A DNA stretch of 64,000 bases, from NCBI GenBank assembly GCA_036381615.1, contig DASVCL010000012.1:1-64000 (forward strand), read 5' to 3'. The notes below the pieces were generated by a model. It had not been told where the DNA came from, ran no database searches, and saw only the letters and a list, made by a program, of their open reading frames with translations. Position numbers and translations under genes: made by a program. Of this stretch, positions 62,939 to 64,000 are shown piece by piece. This DNA is from CALANV01 sp036381615 (lineage in GTDB: Bacteria; Pseudomonadota; Alphaproteobacteria; CACIAM-22H2). The stretch's first letter is position 1; the number at the start of each line of letters is the position of its first letter.

Positions 62939-63203
62939 ACCCTCGTCCTGCTCATCGCATCTCGGTCGGTGGACGGCAAGGCGTGCGCGACGCTCAGGTT
63001 TAAGGCGCCGCAATGGGTCCGGATCGCTCGCCTCGCAACGCGCGGTCGGCATCTCCTCCGTATTCGAGACGCGCAAAGGCCTCCAGCCGTCGGCGGGTCG
63101 TACCCCCGACACCATCCACGTCACAGACCACTGCTCCCTCGGCTGACGCGCCGCGGAGGTCATGGGCCCGGAGGATCGACGGATCGACCGGCAGGTGCCC
63201 CGC

Positions 63204-63800
63204 TCAGTCGTCGAACACCTCGTTGATGCGAATGACCCTCGGCCCGTACGAGTCGACCGATACCGTGCTCACGGATGCCGGATCGATCTGCAGTCGCTGA
63301 AAGAGGTCGAGAGGCATCCCGAGATAGTAAGCAAGGGCGGCCCGGATCACGTCACCATGGCTGACGGCCAGGATACGGCCGTCGGGCCACTTGCGACGAA
63401 CCTCATCGAGAAACCCGACGATCCGGAGCTGCGCCTCGGGCATCAGTTCCCCACCGGGAATCCGGGTGCCGCTCCGAAACGAGTTGTAGGCTGCCCAAAG
63501 CTCGTCTCGCCGCAGATCATCGAAATCGCGCCCGGCCCACAGGCCGTAATCGATTTCGCTGATCGCTTCCACAACCTCGAAAGGAAGGTCGAGCCGCTGC
63601 GCGATCGGTCTCGCCGTTTCCTGGGCCCGATCGAGCGGACTGCTGAATATGCGGTCGATGGGTCGCAGGCAGAGGCGCTCAGCCAAACGCTTCGCCTGCG
63701 CCAATCCCTCCGCACTCAGATGGACCCCCGACGTGCGACCGAGAATACGCTCGCCGAATGCGGCGTGCTTGGCGTGACGGACGAGGACAAAGGTGGTCAC
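63204..63800 (-). CDS. Histidine phosphatase family protein
   Basis: This 198-residue phosphoglycerate-mutase-like protein has the motif FVLVRHAKH with the catalytic His, and IFSSPLDRAQETA, EIDYGLWAGRDFDDL and AVSHGDVIRAAL with the second His. It resembles CobC/GpmB-like phosphatases. It starts with GTG at 63800 overlapping the stop of the ino1-like gene as GTGA, so it is made together with the inositol-phosphate synthase; a link to inositol phosphate is a guess. Confidence 0.85.
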   Translation of the reverse strand: MTTFVLVRHAKHAAFGERILGRTSGVHLSAEGLAQAKRLAERLCLRPIDRIFSSPLDRAQETARPIAQRLDLPFEVVEAISEIDYGLWAGRDFDDLRRDELWAAYNSFRSGTRIPGGELMPEAQLRIVGFLDEVRRKWPDGRILAVSHGDVIRAALAYYLGMPLDLFQRLQIDPASVSTVSVDSYGPRVIRINEVFDD

Positions 63801-64000
63801 GCCTCACCACGGATAAATGCCTCCGTGCGCAGCCGCGCTTCCCCGTCCGTAAGCTGACGAGGCGGCGACTTCATGAAGTAGCTGCACGGGCCGTAAAGCG
63901 CCCCGCCGATGCCGCGGTCGAGCGCAAGCTTGGCGCAACGGATGGCATCAATCACAACCCCGGCGGAATTCGGCGAGTCCCATACCTCGAGCTTCAGCTC
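63797..64000 (-). CDS. ino1: Myo-inositol-1-phosphate synthase (C-terminal part; 5' end outside window)
   Basis: Only the last 67 residues are visible. They read ELKLEVWDSPNSAGVVIDAI then RCAKLALDRGIGGALYGPCS and YFMKSPPRQL, the conserved end of bacterial and archaeal MIPS, which isomerises glucose-6-phosphate to inositol-1-phosphate with NAD. Such genes supply inositol for lipids or compatible solutes. The stop overlaps the histidine phosphatase start. Confidence 0.85.
   Translation of the reverse strand, partial: ELKLEVWDSPNSAGVVIDAIRCAKLALDRGIGGALYGPCSYFMKSPPRQLTDGEARLRTEAFIRGEA

Overview
The window is one contiguous piece of a GC-rich chromosome from an alphaproteobacterium, most likely of the Rhodospirillales or a close relative. 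The evidence is lineage-typical genes: HdaA, a 55-residue aa3 oxidase subunit IV, EipB (DUF1849), DUF2066 and DUF4169 proteins, and the gene orders purM-purN, ndk-holC-pepA-lptF-lptG, surA-pdxA-rsmA and fabD-fabG-acpP-fabF-mltG. No rRNA, convincing tRNA, insertion sequence, CRISPR array or prophage was seen. The window starts inside livM and ends inside a myo-inositol-1-phosphate synthase gene.

Region 1 (1-11.1 kb) is accessory metabolism and envelope. It holds the livM end, a 1-Cys peroxiredoxin, a repeat-rich intergenic stretch (1.4-1.8 kb), an RND efflux pair without an outer-membrane channel, two small proteins, a class III CoA-transferase, an RlpA lipoprotein and a two-subunit CoA-transferase-fold enzyme.

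Region 2 (11.2-15.3 kb) is an iron island. bfd and bfr lie behind a Fur-box-like site. Next is a divergent locus around a perfect 15-bp Fur-type palindrome at 14576-14590. On one side is piuC; on the other is a three-gene set of a His-rich GGE-repeat periplasmic protein, a di-heme peroxidase and a cupredoxin. The set resembles the parts of EfeO and EfeB without the EfeU permease and is the best candidate here for an undescribed system.

Region 3 (15.3-25.8 kb) holds a P5C-dehydrogenase-type aldehyde dehydrogenase, a SRAP/YedK protein, a GH15 glucoamylase or trehalase, an orphan molybdenum hydroxylase large subunit overlapping a CysQ-type phosphatase, a Sua5/TsaC protein and EipB.

Region 4 (26-35.2 kb) holds aspS, rnd and a polyphosphate neighbourhood: ppk, ppx, a SixA-type phosphatase and a CYTH-CHAD protein. 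Region 5 (35.2-37.9 kb) is a decayed catabolic patch: a palindrome-rich intergenic stretch, an FAH-family hydrolase, a frameshifted flavin hydroxylase remnant and an SDR lacking the catalytic Tyr and Lys.

Region 6 (37.9-63 kb) is a housekeeping core: hdaA, a PerM-type permease, a PgsA-type protein, a DUF2066 protein, purM, purN, ndk, holC, pepA, lptF, lptG, surA, pdxA, rsmA, gmk and yicC, then mltG, fabF, acpP, fabG and fabD. Two departures stand out: no lptD between lptG and surA, and a 4 kb block (SDR, cydAB, methyltransferase) between yicC and mltG. Three core genes (purM, rsmA, mltG) have no ATG, GTG or TTG at the expected start; ATT or CTG codons fit best. The end holds an orphan phnN and a histidine phosphatase coupled to ino1.
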